Assembly (NCBI GenBank): GCA_966250375.1
Contig: CBINHE010000018.1
Span: 1-52,880, forward strand
Direction: 5' to 3'
DNA from: CAMLDH01 sp966250375
Lineage (GTDB): Bacteria > Pseudomonadota > Gammaproteobacteria > Burkholderiales > Burkholderiaceae_D
Length of the DNA stretch: 52,880 bases
The translations under genes were made by a program, and so were the position numbers. A model generated the notes under the pieces. The model was not told where the DNA came from, searched no databases, and saw only the letters and a program-made list of their open reading frames with translations. Positions 40,001-49,419 of this stretch are shown piece by piece. Every line of letters starts with the position of its first letter. Within the stretch, counting starts at the first letter, position 1.

Positions 40001-43000
40001 ATGTCTGCGAGCTATCAATTAATGGAACACCTTGGCACGACAGCGGACGCCCATCTGTATCGCGCCCGCCATGTGGACAGCGGCAAGCCGGCCATGCTCA
40101 AGCGCTTCGATCCGGCCAATGCCAGCGCCGTCACTCCCGTCCATTTCAGGGACGAATACGCGCTGCTCCAATCGCTCGATATTGCCGGCATCATCAAACC
40201 GGCCGCCTTGATCAATGAGGGCGAGGATCTGGCGATGACGCTGGACGCACTGGACGACTTCGCAGGCGAATCGCTCGAATTCCTGCTGGAGCGGCATTCG
40301 CGCATGGACTGGCCAGCCTGCGTGGACATCGCCAGCCAGCTCGCGCAGACCTTGGCCGGCGTGCATGCGGCCCGCATCATCCATCGGGATATCCGCCCCG
40401 CCAACATTCTGGTGGCGTGCGAGAGTCATCGCGTGCTGCTGGCCGATGTCAGCATCGCCACCGGCCAGGACCAGGCTTTTTCATCCGAGGGGCGCGCCGC
40501 ACGTCCTGCCGACTGGGCTTACCTGTCGCCCGAACAAACCGGACGCATGAATCGCACAGTCGATTACCGCACCGATTTCTATTCATTCGGCATCACGCTG
40601 TACCGCATGCTGACCGGCCAGTTGCCGTTTTCTGCGAACGATCCGCTGGAGTGGACCCATTGCCATATCGCCCGCATCCCGCCTGCGCCGTGCGACATCG
40701 AGCCCGACGTGCCACAGCCGGTATCGAACATTGTGATGAAGTTGCTGGCCAAGCTGCCGGAGGATCGCTATCAAAGCATGCGCGGCGTGCAGGTCGATCT
40801 CGAGCGGTGTCTGGCGCAGTGGCGCTCCTCCGGGCGCATCGAGGTCTTCCCGCTGGGGACGGAGGATTTTTCGGACCGTTTCCAGATCCCGCGCAAGCTC
40901 TATGGGCGGGAGCAGGAAAGGGCGGCGCTGCTGGCGGCATTCGACTGCATGGCGGCAAGCGGCCAGGCGGCGCTGGTCACCGTCTCGGGCTACTCGGGCA
41001 TCGGCAAGTCCGCGCTCGTCGGGGAATTGCAGCAACCGATCGTGGCAAAGCGGGGTTATTTCATTGCCGGCAAATTCGACCAGTACCAGCGCGATATTCC
41101 GTACGCCACCCTCACGCAGGCATTGCGCGACCTGGTGCAGCAACTGCTGGCCGAGAGCGAGGAACGCATCGCCGGCTGGCGGCAACAGATTCAAGCTGCC
41201 GTCGGCGTCAGCGGTCAGTTAATCGTCGATGTCTTGCCGCAGGTCGAGCTCATCATCGGTCCGCAGGCGCCGGTATCGGCGCTGCCGCCGGTCGAGGCGC
41301 AAAACCGGTTCCGCCTGGTGTTTCAGCGATTCCTGGCGGTGTTCAGCAGCCCGGAACACCCGCTCACGCTGTTCCTCGACGACATGCAGTGGGCCGATGC
41401 GGCCAGCCTGCAATTCATCGAGCACCTGCTCACTTACCCGGATACCCATTACCTGTTGCTCATTGCCGCCTACCGCGACAACGAGGTGAGTGCCGCCCAT
41501 CCGCTCACGAGCACGCTGGAAGCGATCCGCCACAGCGGCGCCACCGTGATCGACATCCGGCTCGCGCCACTGTTGATCCAGCATCTGAACCAACTGGTCG
41601 CCGACACGCTGCATGCGCCATCGTCCTCCTGCGAGCCGCTCACGCGCTTGGTGTTTGAACGGACCGAGGGCAACCCGTTCTTCTTTACCCAGTTCCTCGA
41701 TGCGTTGTACAAGGATGCGGTGCTGCGGCACGATCCGCACGAGCATGCCTGGTGCTGGGACCTGGCGCAAATCAAGCGCCGGGATTTCGCCGACAACGTG
41801 GCCGATCTGATGGCTGGCAAGCTGCGGCGGCTGCCCCAGCCGGCGCAGGAAACGCTGCAACTGGCTGCGTGCCTGGGCAACAAGTTCGACCTGCGCCATC
41901 TGGCGCTGGTGGGCGGGCTTTCCGGGGGCGAGACCGGGCAGCGCCTGTCGGCGGCGGTGCGCGAAGAGCTGATCCTGTGCGCCGACGGCAGCGGCAAATT
42001 CCTGCACGACCGGATCCAGCAGGCCGCTTATGCGCTGATACCCGAAGCACGCCGTGCCGAGGTCCACCTGCACATCGGCCGCACGTTCGTCGCGCGCATG
42101 ACGGCCGACGAGATCGACCGCCATCTGTTCGATGTCGCAAACCAGTTCAACCGGGGAGGCGCGCTGTTGAGCGACCCGGACGAAAAGGCGCGTGTAGCCG
42201 AAATCAATCTGCGCGCCGGGCGCAAGGCCAAGGCATCGGTCGCCTACGCATCGGCATGCGGCTATCTGACAGCCGGCATGGCGTTGTTCGACGATGCGGA
42301 TTGGAACAGCCGGTATGCGCTGCTGTTTGGCCTGTGGCGCGATCGCGCGGAATGCGAACTCCTGAGAGGCGACTTCGACACCGCCGAGCGGCTCATTGCA
42401 ACGCTGCTGCGCACCGCCACATCAAAGCTCGACCAGGCGGCTGCCTACCGTCTGAAAATCGAACTGCACCTGATCAAGGCGGAGAACACGCAGGCAATCG
42501 AAAGCGCACTGGCGTGTTTGCGAGGATTCGGCATCGACTTGCCGGCGCATCCAACCCAGGACCAGGTCCAGGGCGAGTATGAACAGGTATGGCAAGCGCT
42601 CGGTGAGCGGTCGATCGAGCGCATCATCGACCTGCCGCTGGCGACCGATCCGGAAATTCGGGCCGCCATGGATATCCTCGCGGCCCTTGGCTCTGTGGCA
42701 GCCTTCACCGACTTCAACTTGTTTTTTTTGCATATCTGCCGGCTGATGAACCTGAGCCTGCAACACGGAATGAGCGGTGCATCCGCACCGGCCTGCGGCG
42801 GCTTCGGAGTGATGCTCTGCAGCTCCTTCCAGCGTTACGCCGAAGGTTACCGGTTTAGCAAGCTCGGCTGTGAACTTGTCGATAAGTACAATTTCAGCGC
42901 CTACAAGGCAAGGGCTTATCTCACTGCGGCGGTCATTGCCCCGTGGACTCAACCGCTCAACGTGACGATCGAGCTGAGCCGGGTGACGTTCCAGGCGGGG

Positions 43001-46000
43001 GGCGAGGCCGGCGATCTTGTCGACGCTTGCAACACCTGGGTCAATATTGTCCCGGCACTTCTCTTGCAAGGCGTTTCCCTCGACGCCGTATGGCGTGAGT
43101 CGGAAAAGGGCCTGGCATTTGCCCGAAAGGTGAAATACCAGGATGACGTGGACGTGTTCGTCAGCCAGCAGCGCTTCATCGCCACCATGCGGAGCCAAAC
43201 CGCAAGCTTCTCCTCCTTCGACGACGTACGGGCGGGAGGGGACGCGTCGGACGGGAACACGTTCGACGAGGCGGCGTTCGAGGCGGAACTAGACAAGGAC
43301 AGGACTCCCATGTTGGTTTGCCAGTACTGGCTCTTCAAGATGCAGGCGCGGTTCCTGTCGGGAGATCATGTCGCCGCTCTCGTGGCGGCCCGGAGAACGA
43401 AGGCGCTGTTGTGGACTGTGACCACCATGCCCATGCTGTTGCTGAACTACCATTACTACGCTGCGCTGGTCGTGGCAGCCCTCCACGAGGGGGCGTCCGC
43501 CGACGAGCAGCGCGAATGGCGCGAACTGTTGTTGGCGCATCAGGCACAGTTGCGCGAATGGGCGCAGACCTATCCGCCCACGTTCCACGACAAGTTCGTG
43601 CTGGTCTCGGCCGAGATCGCTCGCCTCGAAGGCCGTGACTTGGAGGCCATGCGCCTGTACGAACAAGCGATTCAATCGGCTCGCGAGAATGGCTTCGTCT
43701 CAAACGAGGCCATCGCCAGCGAACTCGCCGCAGGATTCTATCTGGCACGCGAATTCGCGCCCTCCGGCAATGCGTATCTGGAACAGGCACGCACCTGCTA
43801 TGCGCGCTGGGGTGCCGACGGCAAGGTACGGCAGCTCGACGAGCGCTATCCGCAACTGCGCGAACGCACGACGGTGCGCGCTCCTGCCATGCCTGCAGAT
43901 GACGAAACGCAACTGGATCTGCTGTCGGTGACCAAAGCCTCGCAAGCCATCTCCGGCCAGATCGTGCTCGACGAAGTGATCGACACGCTCATGCGCATCA
44001 TGCTCGAAAACGCCGGCGCGCAGACCGGCTGCCTGCTGCTTGTCCGTCATGAAACGCTGCTGCTGGCAGCCGACGCAAACGTCGAGCAGCAGACGGTGCG
44101 GGTGCGCCAGCATCCCGGGCCAACGCCGCCGGAAAGTTCCTTGCCCGCGGCCATCCTCAATTACGTCCGGCGCAGCCGGGAGCCGGTGCTGCTGATGGAT
44201 GCCGCCGCCCCGCACCCGTTTTCGGCCGACCCCTACTTCGCGCAACGGCACCCCAAGTCCGTGCTGTGCCTACCTATTCTGCGGCAATCGGCGCTCATCG
44301 GCGTGCTCTACCTGGAAAACAATCTCGCCACGCATGCCTTCCCCCCAGACCGGGTCAAAGTGCTGGAACTGCTGGCGAGCCAGGCCGCCATCTCGCTGGA
44401 AAACGCCCAGCTCTATACGGACGTGCGCGAACGGGAAGCGCGTATCCGGCAACTGGTCGAATCCAATATCATCGGCATCTTTTTCTTTGATTTGCAGGGC
44501 GGCATCAGCGATGCGAACGACGCGCTGTTGCACATGCTCGGCTATACCCGTGACGACCTGCTGTCCGGAAAAATGCGATGGACCGTTTTCACCCCGGGAA
44601 CCTACCGCGCCCTCGATGAACAGAAGGCGGCGGAAGTGTGTGCAACCGGCAAATGTACGCCGTACGAGAAGGAATACATCCGCAAGGACGGCAGCCTGGT
44701 CCCGGTGTTGATCGGCGGCGCCCTCCTCGCAGGCTCGCAAGAGCACGGCGTCGCCTTCGTGCTCGACCTGACCGAACGCCGCCAAGCCGAAGCCGAACGC
44801 GCCGCCCGCAAGAGCGCCGAAGCAGCCAACGCCGCCAAGAGCGCGTTCCTGGCCAACATGAGCCATGAACTGCGCACCCCGCTCAACGGCATTCTGGGCT
44901 ATGCCCAGATCCTGCAGCACGACAAGATGCTGGGTGAGCGGCAACGCGCGGGGGTGAACGTGATCCGGCAAAGCGGCGATCATCTGCTCACGCTCATCAA
45001 CGACATCCTGGATCTGGCCAAGATCGAAGCCGGCAAGATGGAGCTCTACCTGGCCGACCTCCAGCTTGCCACGTTCGCGCGCACCCTCGTCGACATGGTC
45101 GAGGTAAAAGCGGCGCAGAAGGGCCTGGCATTTATCTGCGACATCGCGCCGGAGGTCCCCCAGTGGATCCAGGCCGACGAAAAGCGGCTGCGCCAGGTGC
45201 TGCTCAATTTATTGTCCAATGCCATCAAGTTCACCGACCACGGTCATGTTGCGCTGCGGGTGCGCTGCGTGTCGCCTTCGCGGCTGCGCTTCGAGGTGCA
45301 GGATACCGGGGTCGGCATCGATGCGGCGCAATTGGGCGTCATCTTCCAGCCGTTCGAGCAAGTGGGCGAGGAGCAGCGCCGTCTTGGCGGTACCGGCCTG
45401 GGCCTGGCGATCAGCCGGCAATATGTACGCCTGATGGGGGGCGATATCCGGGTCGAGAGCCGGTCCGGGCAGGGCAGCACCTTCTGGTTCGAACTGGAGG
45501 TGCCCGTGGTGGCGATCGGCACGGCAACGGCATCCACCAAGACCGTGACCGGCTACGCCGGGCCGCGCAAGAAGGTGCTGGTAGTTGACGATGTAGCCGA
45601 GAATCGGGCGGTGGCGGCCGACATGTTGACGCCGCTCGGCTTAGAGGTGGTCGCGGCCGCGAACGGCCGCGAGGGGCTGGAAATGGCGCAGCGTCTGCGG
45701 CCGCACCTGATCCTGACGGATATCGTGATGCCGGAGATGGATGGACTGGAAGCCACACGCCGCTTGCGCCAACTGCCGGCGTTCAAGGACGTGCCGATCA
45801 TTGCGTTATCGGCGAGCGTTTCCGTGGCCGATAGTGAAAAATGCCTGGCGGCCGGCATGAATGCTTTTCTGCCAAAACCGATCAACGTGGGCCGACTGCT
45901 GAGCCAGATCGGGACGGTGTTGCATCTGGACTGGGTCTACGATCAGCCGGAAGCGGAATTGTCTTCGGAACTGGACGCGAGCGAGGAAGCCCTCGTGGTG

Positions 46001-46207
46001 CCGCCGCAGCCGGAAATGGAAGTGCTGTACCGCCTGGCCCGCCGTGGCAACATGCAAGACATTCTGGCGCACACGGCGTACCTGGCCGAACTCGACCAGC
46101 GCTACGGTGCGTTCGCCCGCCAATTGGGCTTGCTGGCCAAGAGCTATCAATCCAAAGCCATCCTCAGCCTTGTGGAGCGCTGCCTGAATGGGAGCCAGGT
46201 GCAATGA
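40001..46207 (+). CDS. Giant hybrid sensor: Ser/Thr kinase-like, AAA ATPase, GAF, PAS, histidine kinase, receiver
   Basis: 2068 residues. Domains in order: protein-kinase-like (1-280) with K34, HRDIRPAN (H128-N135) and LADVSIA in place of DFG; AAA ATPase (about 295-520) with Walker A GYSGIGKS (K336) and FLDDMQWADAAS; a long helical TPR-like region to about 1290; GAF (about 1330-1475); PAS (about 1485-1600); HisKA with H1622 in NMSHELRTPLNGILGY; HATPase with DTGVGI and GGTGLGLAISRQ; receiver with D1907 in LILTDIVMPEMDG and K in PKPINVG. This is the AAA/kinase hybrid type known in cyanobacteria and proteobacteria. The kinase keeps Asp in HRD but lacks DFG glycine, so activity is uncertain. The ATG lacks a good ribosome binding site. 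It lies 196 bp after DUF1329. Confidence 0.93.
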   Translation: MSASYQLMEHLGTTADAHLYRARHVDSGKPAMLKRFDPANASAVTPVHFRDEYALLQSLDIAGIIKPAALINEGEDLAMTLDALDDFAGESLEFLLERHSRMDWPACVDIASQLAQTLAGVHAARIIHRDIRPANILVACESHRVLLADVSIATGQDQAFSSEGRAARPADWAYLSPEQTGRMNRTVDYRTDFYSFGITLYRMLTGQLPFSANDPLEWTHCHIARIPPAPCDIEPDVPQPVSNIVMKLLAKLPEDRYQSMRGVQVDLERCLAQWRSSGRIEVFPLGTEDFSDRFQIPRKLYGREQERAALLAAFDCMAASGQAALVTVSGYSGIGKSALVGELQQPIVAKRGYFIAGKFDQYQRDIPYATLTQALRDLVQQLLAESEERIAGWRQQIQAAVGVSGQLIVDVLPQVELIIGPQAPVSALPPVEAQNRFRLVFQRFLAVFSSPEHPLTLFLDDMQWADAASLQFIEHLLTYPDTHYLLLIAAYRDNEVSAAHPLTSTLEAIRHSGATVIDIRLAPLLIQHLNQLVADTLHAPSSSCEPLTRLVFERTEGNPFFFTQFLDALYKDAVLRHDPHEHAWCWDLAQIKRRDFADNVADLMAGKLRRLPQPAQETLQLAACLGNKFDLRHLALVGGLSGGETGQRLSAAVREELILCADGSGKFLHDRIQQAAYALIPEARRAEVHLHIGRTFVARMTADEIDRHLFDVANQFNRGGALLSDPDEKARVAEINLRAGRKAKASVAYASACGYLTAGMALFDDADWNSRYALLFGLWRDRAECELLRGDFDTAERLIATLLRTATSKLDQAAAYRLKIELHLIKAENTQAIESALACLRGFGIDLPAHPTQDQVQGEYEQVWQALGERSIERIIDLPLATDPEIRAAMDILAALGSVAAFTDFNLFFLHICRLMNLSLQHGMSGASAPACGGFGVMLCSSFQRYAEGYRFSKLGCELVDKYNFSAYKARAYLTAAVIAPWTQPLNVTIELSRVTFQAGGEAGDLVDACNTWVNIVPALLLQGVSLDAVWRESEKGLAFARKVKYQDDVDVFVSQQRFIATMRSQTASFSSFDDVRAGGDASDGNTFDEAAFEAELDKDRTPMLVCQYWLFKMQARFLSGDHVAALVAARRTKALLWTVTTMPMLLLNYHYYAALVVAALHEGASADEQREWRELLLAHQAQLREWAQTYPPTFHDKFVLVSAEIARLEGRDLEAMRLYEQAIQSARENGFVSNEAIASELAAGFYLAREFAPSGNAYLEQARTCYARWGADGKVRQLDERYPQLRERTTVRAPAMPADDETQLDLLSVTKASQAISGQIVLDEVIDTLMRIMLENAGAQTGCLLLVRHETLLLAADANVEQQTVRVRQHPGPTPPESSLPAAILNYVRRSREPVLLMDAAAPHPFSADPYFAQRHPKSVLCLPILRQSALIGVLYLENNLATHAFPPDRVKVLELLASQAAISLENAQLYTDVREREARIRQLVESNIIGIFFFDLQGGISDANDALLHMLGYTRDDLLSGKMRWTVFTPGTYRALDEQKAAEVCATGKCTPYEKEYIRKDGSLVPVLIGGALLAGSQEHGVAFVLDLTERRQAEAERAARKSAEAANAAKSAFLANMSHELRTPLNGILGYAQILQHDKMLGERQRAGVNVIRQSGDHLLTLINDILDLAKIEAGKMELYLADLQLATFARTLVDMVEVKAAQKGLAFICDIAPEVPQWIQADEKRLRQVLLNLLSNAIKFTDHGHVALRVRCVSPSRLRFEVQDTGVGIDAAQLGVIFQPFEQVGEEQRRLGGTGLGLAISRQYVRLMGGDIRVESRSGQGSTFWFELEVPVVAIGTATASTKTVTGYAGPRKKVLVVDDVAENRAVAADMLTPLGLEVVAAANGREGLEMAQRLRPHLILTDIVMPEMDGLEATRRLRQLPAFKDVPIIALSASVSVADSEKCLAAGMNAFLPKPINVGRLLSQIGTVLHLDWVYDQPEAELSSELDASEEALVVPPQPEMEVLYRLARRGNMQDILAHTAYLAELDQRYGAFARQLGLLAKSYQSKAILSLVERCLNGSQVQ

Positions 46208-46375
46208 CAGTGATCGCCATTGTGCTTATCCCGTTTCGAAAGCCATAAATTGCCGTCGAAGTTTTTGCATGGGTTCTGTTGATGAATAAAGCCCGACAAG
46301 AACTCGCTATTGAGCCGGTAGTCTAATTTCATCTTTCTTCATGACTACAAGCCGGCAAGGCTTTGTTCAAGCAAT

Positions 46376-47467
46376 GTGAATTCGCCTCCATCCTCTGTTC
46401 TCCTGATAACAAGCGTGCTTGTCATTGCAGCAGCCATGTATTCCGGGCATGCCAGAGGCGCCACGCCGGATGTGCTGGAGCGGCCCGCTTTGATCAGTGC
46501 GCGGGCAAGGGATTCTGTTTTGCTGGCCGTCACGCGGGCCGGCCAGCGTTTGTTGACGGTGGGCGAGCGTGGCGTTATTTTGCTCTCCGACGACAGTGCA
46601 ATCTCTTGGCAGCAGGCACGGGTACCGGTCAGCACGACGCTGACCGCCGTCCATTTTGTTACGCAGAACAAAGGCTGGTCGGTCGGTCATTCCGGCGCGG
46701 TATTGCATACGGAAGACGGCGGGGCAAGCTGGGTCAAGCAACTCGACGGAAACCAGGCCGCTCGATTGATACTGGAGGACGCTCAAAAACAGGCGCTTGC
46801 TCACGATGACGACAAGGCGCAGCGGCGATTGAACGATGCGCAGCGGTTGCTGCGCGAAGGACCGGACAAACCCTTTTTCGATATCTGGTTTGCAGACGAA
46901 AAGCGCGGCTTCATTGTCGGCGCTTATGGCCTTTTCTTCGCGACGCAAGATGGCGGCAGAACCTGGCTTCCCTGGCAAACTCATATCGACAACGCTACCA
47001 GCAAACATCTTTATGGCATCCGATCCCTCGGCGCCTCGGTCTACATCGCGGGGGAAGAGGGCGCGCTCTATCGCTCTACCGATGCAGGTCGAACGTTTGT
47101 CGAAATCAACACACCCTATCTAGGGAGCTGGTTCGGCATCATCCCGTTTGGAAAAGAAAACGTGGTGGTATATGGATTGCGGGGTAACGCCTATTGGTCG
47201 CATGATGCCGGGCATCACTGGTACAAGATCGATACCGGCACCTCGGCGGCATTGACGGCCGGCTTGGCGCTGAGCGACGGTTCCATCGTGCTGGTGAGCC
47301 AGGCTGGCGAAGTGCTGCGCAGTACCGATCAAGGACGCAGTTTCAAGGCCTTGGCGGTCGCGCGGCGTTTCCCGTTCTTCAGCGTGGCGCAAGCCCCCAA
47401 CGACGATCTTGTCTTGTCGGGAGCAAGAGGGATCGATCGGATATCCATTCCGCAAGCCATCCCATGA
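46376..47467 (+). CDS. YCF48/BNR-like beta-propeller protein
   Basis: 363 residues from a GTG, with a signal peptide (SSVLLITSVLVIAAAMYSGH, cut after ARGA). It has repeated BNR/YCF48 blades: GWSVGHSGAVLHTEDGGASW, GFIVGAYGLFFATQDGGRTW, VYIAGEEGALYRSTDAGRTF, AYWSHDAGHHW and EVLRSTDQGRSF. YCF48-like proteins named for photosystem II assembly occur in non-photosynthetic bacteria beside RND, DUF1302 and DUF1329 genes. It should be periplasmic or outer-membrane associated. The start has weak support; a Met at residue 21 is less likely because it would remove the signal peptide. Confidence 0.85.
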   Translation: MNSPPSSVLLITSVLVIAAAMYSGHARGATPDVLERPALISARARDSVLLAVTRAGQRLLTVGERGVILLSDDSAISWQQARVPVSTTLTAVHFVTQNKGWSVGHSGAVLHTEDGGASWVKQLDGNQAARLILEDAQKQALAHDDDKAQRRLNDAQRLLREGPDKPFFDIWFADEKRGFIVGAYGLFFATQDGGRTWLPWQTHIDNATSKHLYGIRSLGASVYIAGEEGALYRSTDAGRTFVEINTPYLGSWFGIIPFGKENVVVYGLRGNAYWSHDAGHHWYKIDTGTSAALTAGLALSDGSIVLVSQAGEVLRSTDQGRSFKALAVARRFPFFSVAQAPNDDLVLSGARGIDRISIPQAIP

Positions 47468-47769
47468 GGCGCCATGCCGCCTTTGCCGACTATCTTGTTC
47501 TTCGCAGGTTGCAAGATTTCGACCGGCAATCCGGCTCCCCTTGAACGGCTGATATTCAATCACCGCTTGATTATTCTTTTTCCCGAGGCAGCTGTGCAAC
47601 GCGGCACCCGGCGTGCCGCAATCGGTATAGGACATTGTGATGAAGCTGCCCTCAGTTTTCCCCTCCTCCCATCGCCTCGCGAAGGCTGACAAGGCGGATC
47701 AGCACATCCTGACTTATCCAGTCAGTTCTCATGTTCAACAAAACTACATTCTGTTAGATTTTCAACGAT
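47468..47769. other. Gene-free stretch between converging genes
   Basis: About 300 bp between the YCF48-like gene and the AP2-repeat gene, which converge. A minus-strand frame here (for example MSYTDCGTPGAALHSCLGKK) has no recognised family and runs antisense into the YCF48 gene. I see no clear terminator or repeat. Confidence 0.3.
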
Positions 47770-49359
47770 TTAAGAAGGATATGTTCCTTTTGCGCTCCCC
47801 AAGCAGCACGCGCCAGCATTGGTGGCAACAGTTGCGCTCTTTCTTGTCACAGGATGCATGACATACTCTCCTTCCACGGATTGCAGCATCTCCAAACGAT
47901 ATTGGATCGCTTTTTCTCGCGCGTTGTCGTATCCATATTTGCGAATGCTGAAGCTCCGTTGCCACTTTTTCCCTTCAATCTGTATCCCGGCATGCCAACT
48001 CTGGGCAACGCCCTTCTTGCGAATCAGGGACACGCCGACGACACCGCTCGTATTATTGGTTTTGCGTATTTCCATTTTTTCGCGCCACAACAGAGGTGGC
48101 ATCGATGCCACCACATGATCGCGATAGGCTTGCGCGCATGCCAGCGCCGATTCGCGACCGCCATGCGTGCTGTCCATAAAATTCTTGCGATGCATCACGT
48201 TGCGACGCGAAATATTCACATGCCACGCGCCCCCTTCTCCAGCCTTATCCGCCTCGCGGCGGTAAATCCCGTAATAAGGATCGGGGTTGAATGCCGTTTT
48301 GCGATGATTCATTCTCACCGCATTTTCCCCAAATTGCAGCCGGATTTCACGTTCGATCTGGGCGATTTCCTCGGGCATCGGAAAACCTGCCGGCTTGTCC
48401 AGCCCATATTGCCGCAGCCAGCCCTGACGTGTTTGCACCGCCAGTTCGAACGCCTCTTGTTCGCCATACGCGCTTGCCGAGAATGCTTTGGCGTGGCAAT
48501 GGCCGTCATGCGCAAGTGATGCCTGCCATATCACGTCCCCCTGCAGCACGCGCCGGTGCACACCGACCACGCCGCTGCGGTTTGTCACCGATGTCTTGAT
48601 CCGTGTTGAGACGGCGCGGGGCGGCATGCGCGCCAGCAGCGCATCGCGAAATGCCTGGGCCGCCAGCAGCGCGCGCTCTTCTCCTTGATACGACAAATCA
48701 AAAAAGTGAGCGCCATGGCATTGGCCCGCGCGGCGGATTGTCACCCGCCAGGCACCACCGGTTCCCTTGAGACTGGGCTTGATCCGCTGGATGCCGGACA
48801 GGGGATGCTGGCTTGCCAATTTCCGTGGCGCGGGCATGGGCCGGGGAAATTGGGCGCGGATGGCATCGGCGATGCGCTCGACTTCTTCACGAGACGGTAG
48901 GCGAACCGGCTTCTGGGCCGGGCCTTGCTGCGCTTGCCATTGCTCTCGTGCGGCAACTGCCATCTGGAACGCGGCGTGCTCCCCATGACGATGGATAGGG
49001 AAGCTTTTGGAGATGGTCTTTCCCTGTATTCGAGCGGACGCCGTCCAGGCTGGTTTGCCATTAGAGGTGCCGCGATAAACGCCAGGCATCCCGCTGGTAT
49101 TGTTCCTGCGCGGTTTGGATGGCGCCACGGTCGTTGGCAAGAGCGTCAACAGCGCATCGCGGAATGCCTGCGCCGCTTGCAAGGCGCGCTCGGCGCTACC
49201 GCACATGGAATCGGCAAAGCGTGCACTGTAACGGGCGCCGTGCCGCGCCATGGTAACCACCCAACCGGCTTCAGCGTCGCCGGCGGCTGTTTTCATGCGG
49301 CAGATGCAGTAGAGTGGAGCGCTGGGCTGTAGGCGAGGACGTTTTACGATCATATTCAT
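47770..49359 (-). CDS. Protein of six AP2-like DNA-binding domains
   Basis: About 529 residues (start at 49359; a Met at 49353 or a TTG at 49407 also possible). It is a three-fold repeat of a ~170-residue module, each with two AP2/ERF-like domains. The second type begins N-x-(T/R)-S-G-(M/V)-x-G-V: NNTSGMPGVYRG, TNRSGVVGVHRR, TNNTSGVVGVSL, each followed by W-x-A and an FSxxxYG-like end. The first type ends in ALxxAQAFRDAL. Linkers share an EE(V/I)xxIxxxIRxQF helix. Bacterial AP2 domains usually sit in homing endonucleases or integrases, but no HNH or recombinase catalytic part is seen. It probably binds DNA through several sites; its role is unknown. It starts 60 bp after the stop of the upstream membrane-protein gene. 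Confidence 0.7.
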   Translation of the reverse strand: MNMIVKRPRLQPSAPLYCICRMKTAAGDAEAGWVVTMARHGARYSARFADSMCGSAERALQAAQAFRDALLTLLPTTVAPSKPRRNNTSGMPGVYRGTSNGKPAWTASARIQGKTISKSFPIHRHGEHAAFQMAVAAREQWQAQQGPAQKPVRLPSREEVERIADAIRAQFPRPMPAPRKLASQHPLSGIQRIKPSLKGTGGAWRVTIRRAGQCHGAHFFDLSYQGEERALLAAQAFRDALLARMPPRAVSTRIKTSVTNRSGVVGVHRRVLQGDVIWQASLAHDGHCHAKAFSASAYGEQEAFELAVQTRQGWLRQYGLDKPAGFPMPEEIAQIEREIRLQFGENAVRMNHRKTAFNPDPYYGIYRREADKAGEGGAWHVNISRRNVMHRKNFMDSTHGGRESALACAQAYRDHVVASMPPLLWREKMEIRKTNNTSGVVGVSLIRKKGVAQSWHAGIQIEGKKWQRSFSIRKYGYDNAREKAIQYRLEMLQSVEGEYVMHPVTRKSATVATNAGACCLGSAKGTYPS

Positions 49360-49419
49360 GATGCGAAGAAAAAAGGGGGACACGGCATAAATCGATATGG
49401 GAACCAAGACGATACTGGT

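Noticed and set aside
46208..46375. Possible insertion-sequence end (GGGTTCTGTTGATGAATAAA)
   Set aside because: It recalls transposon ends, but there is no partner repeat or transposase sequence beside it.
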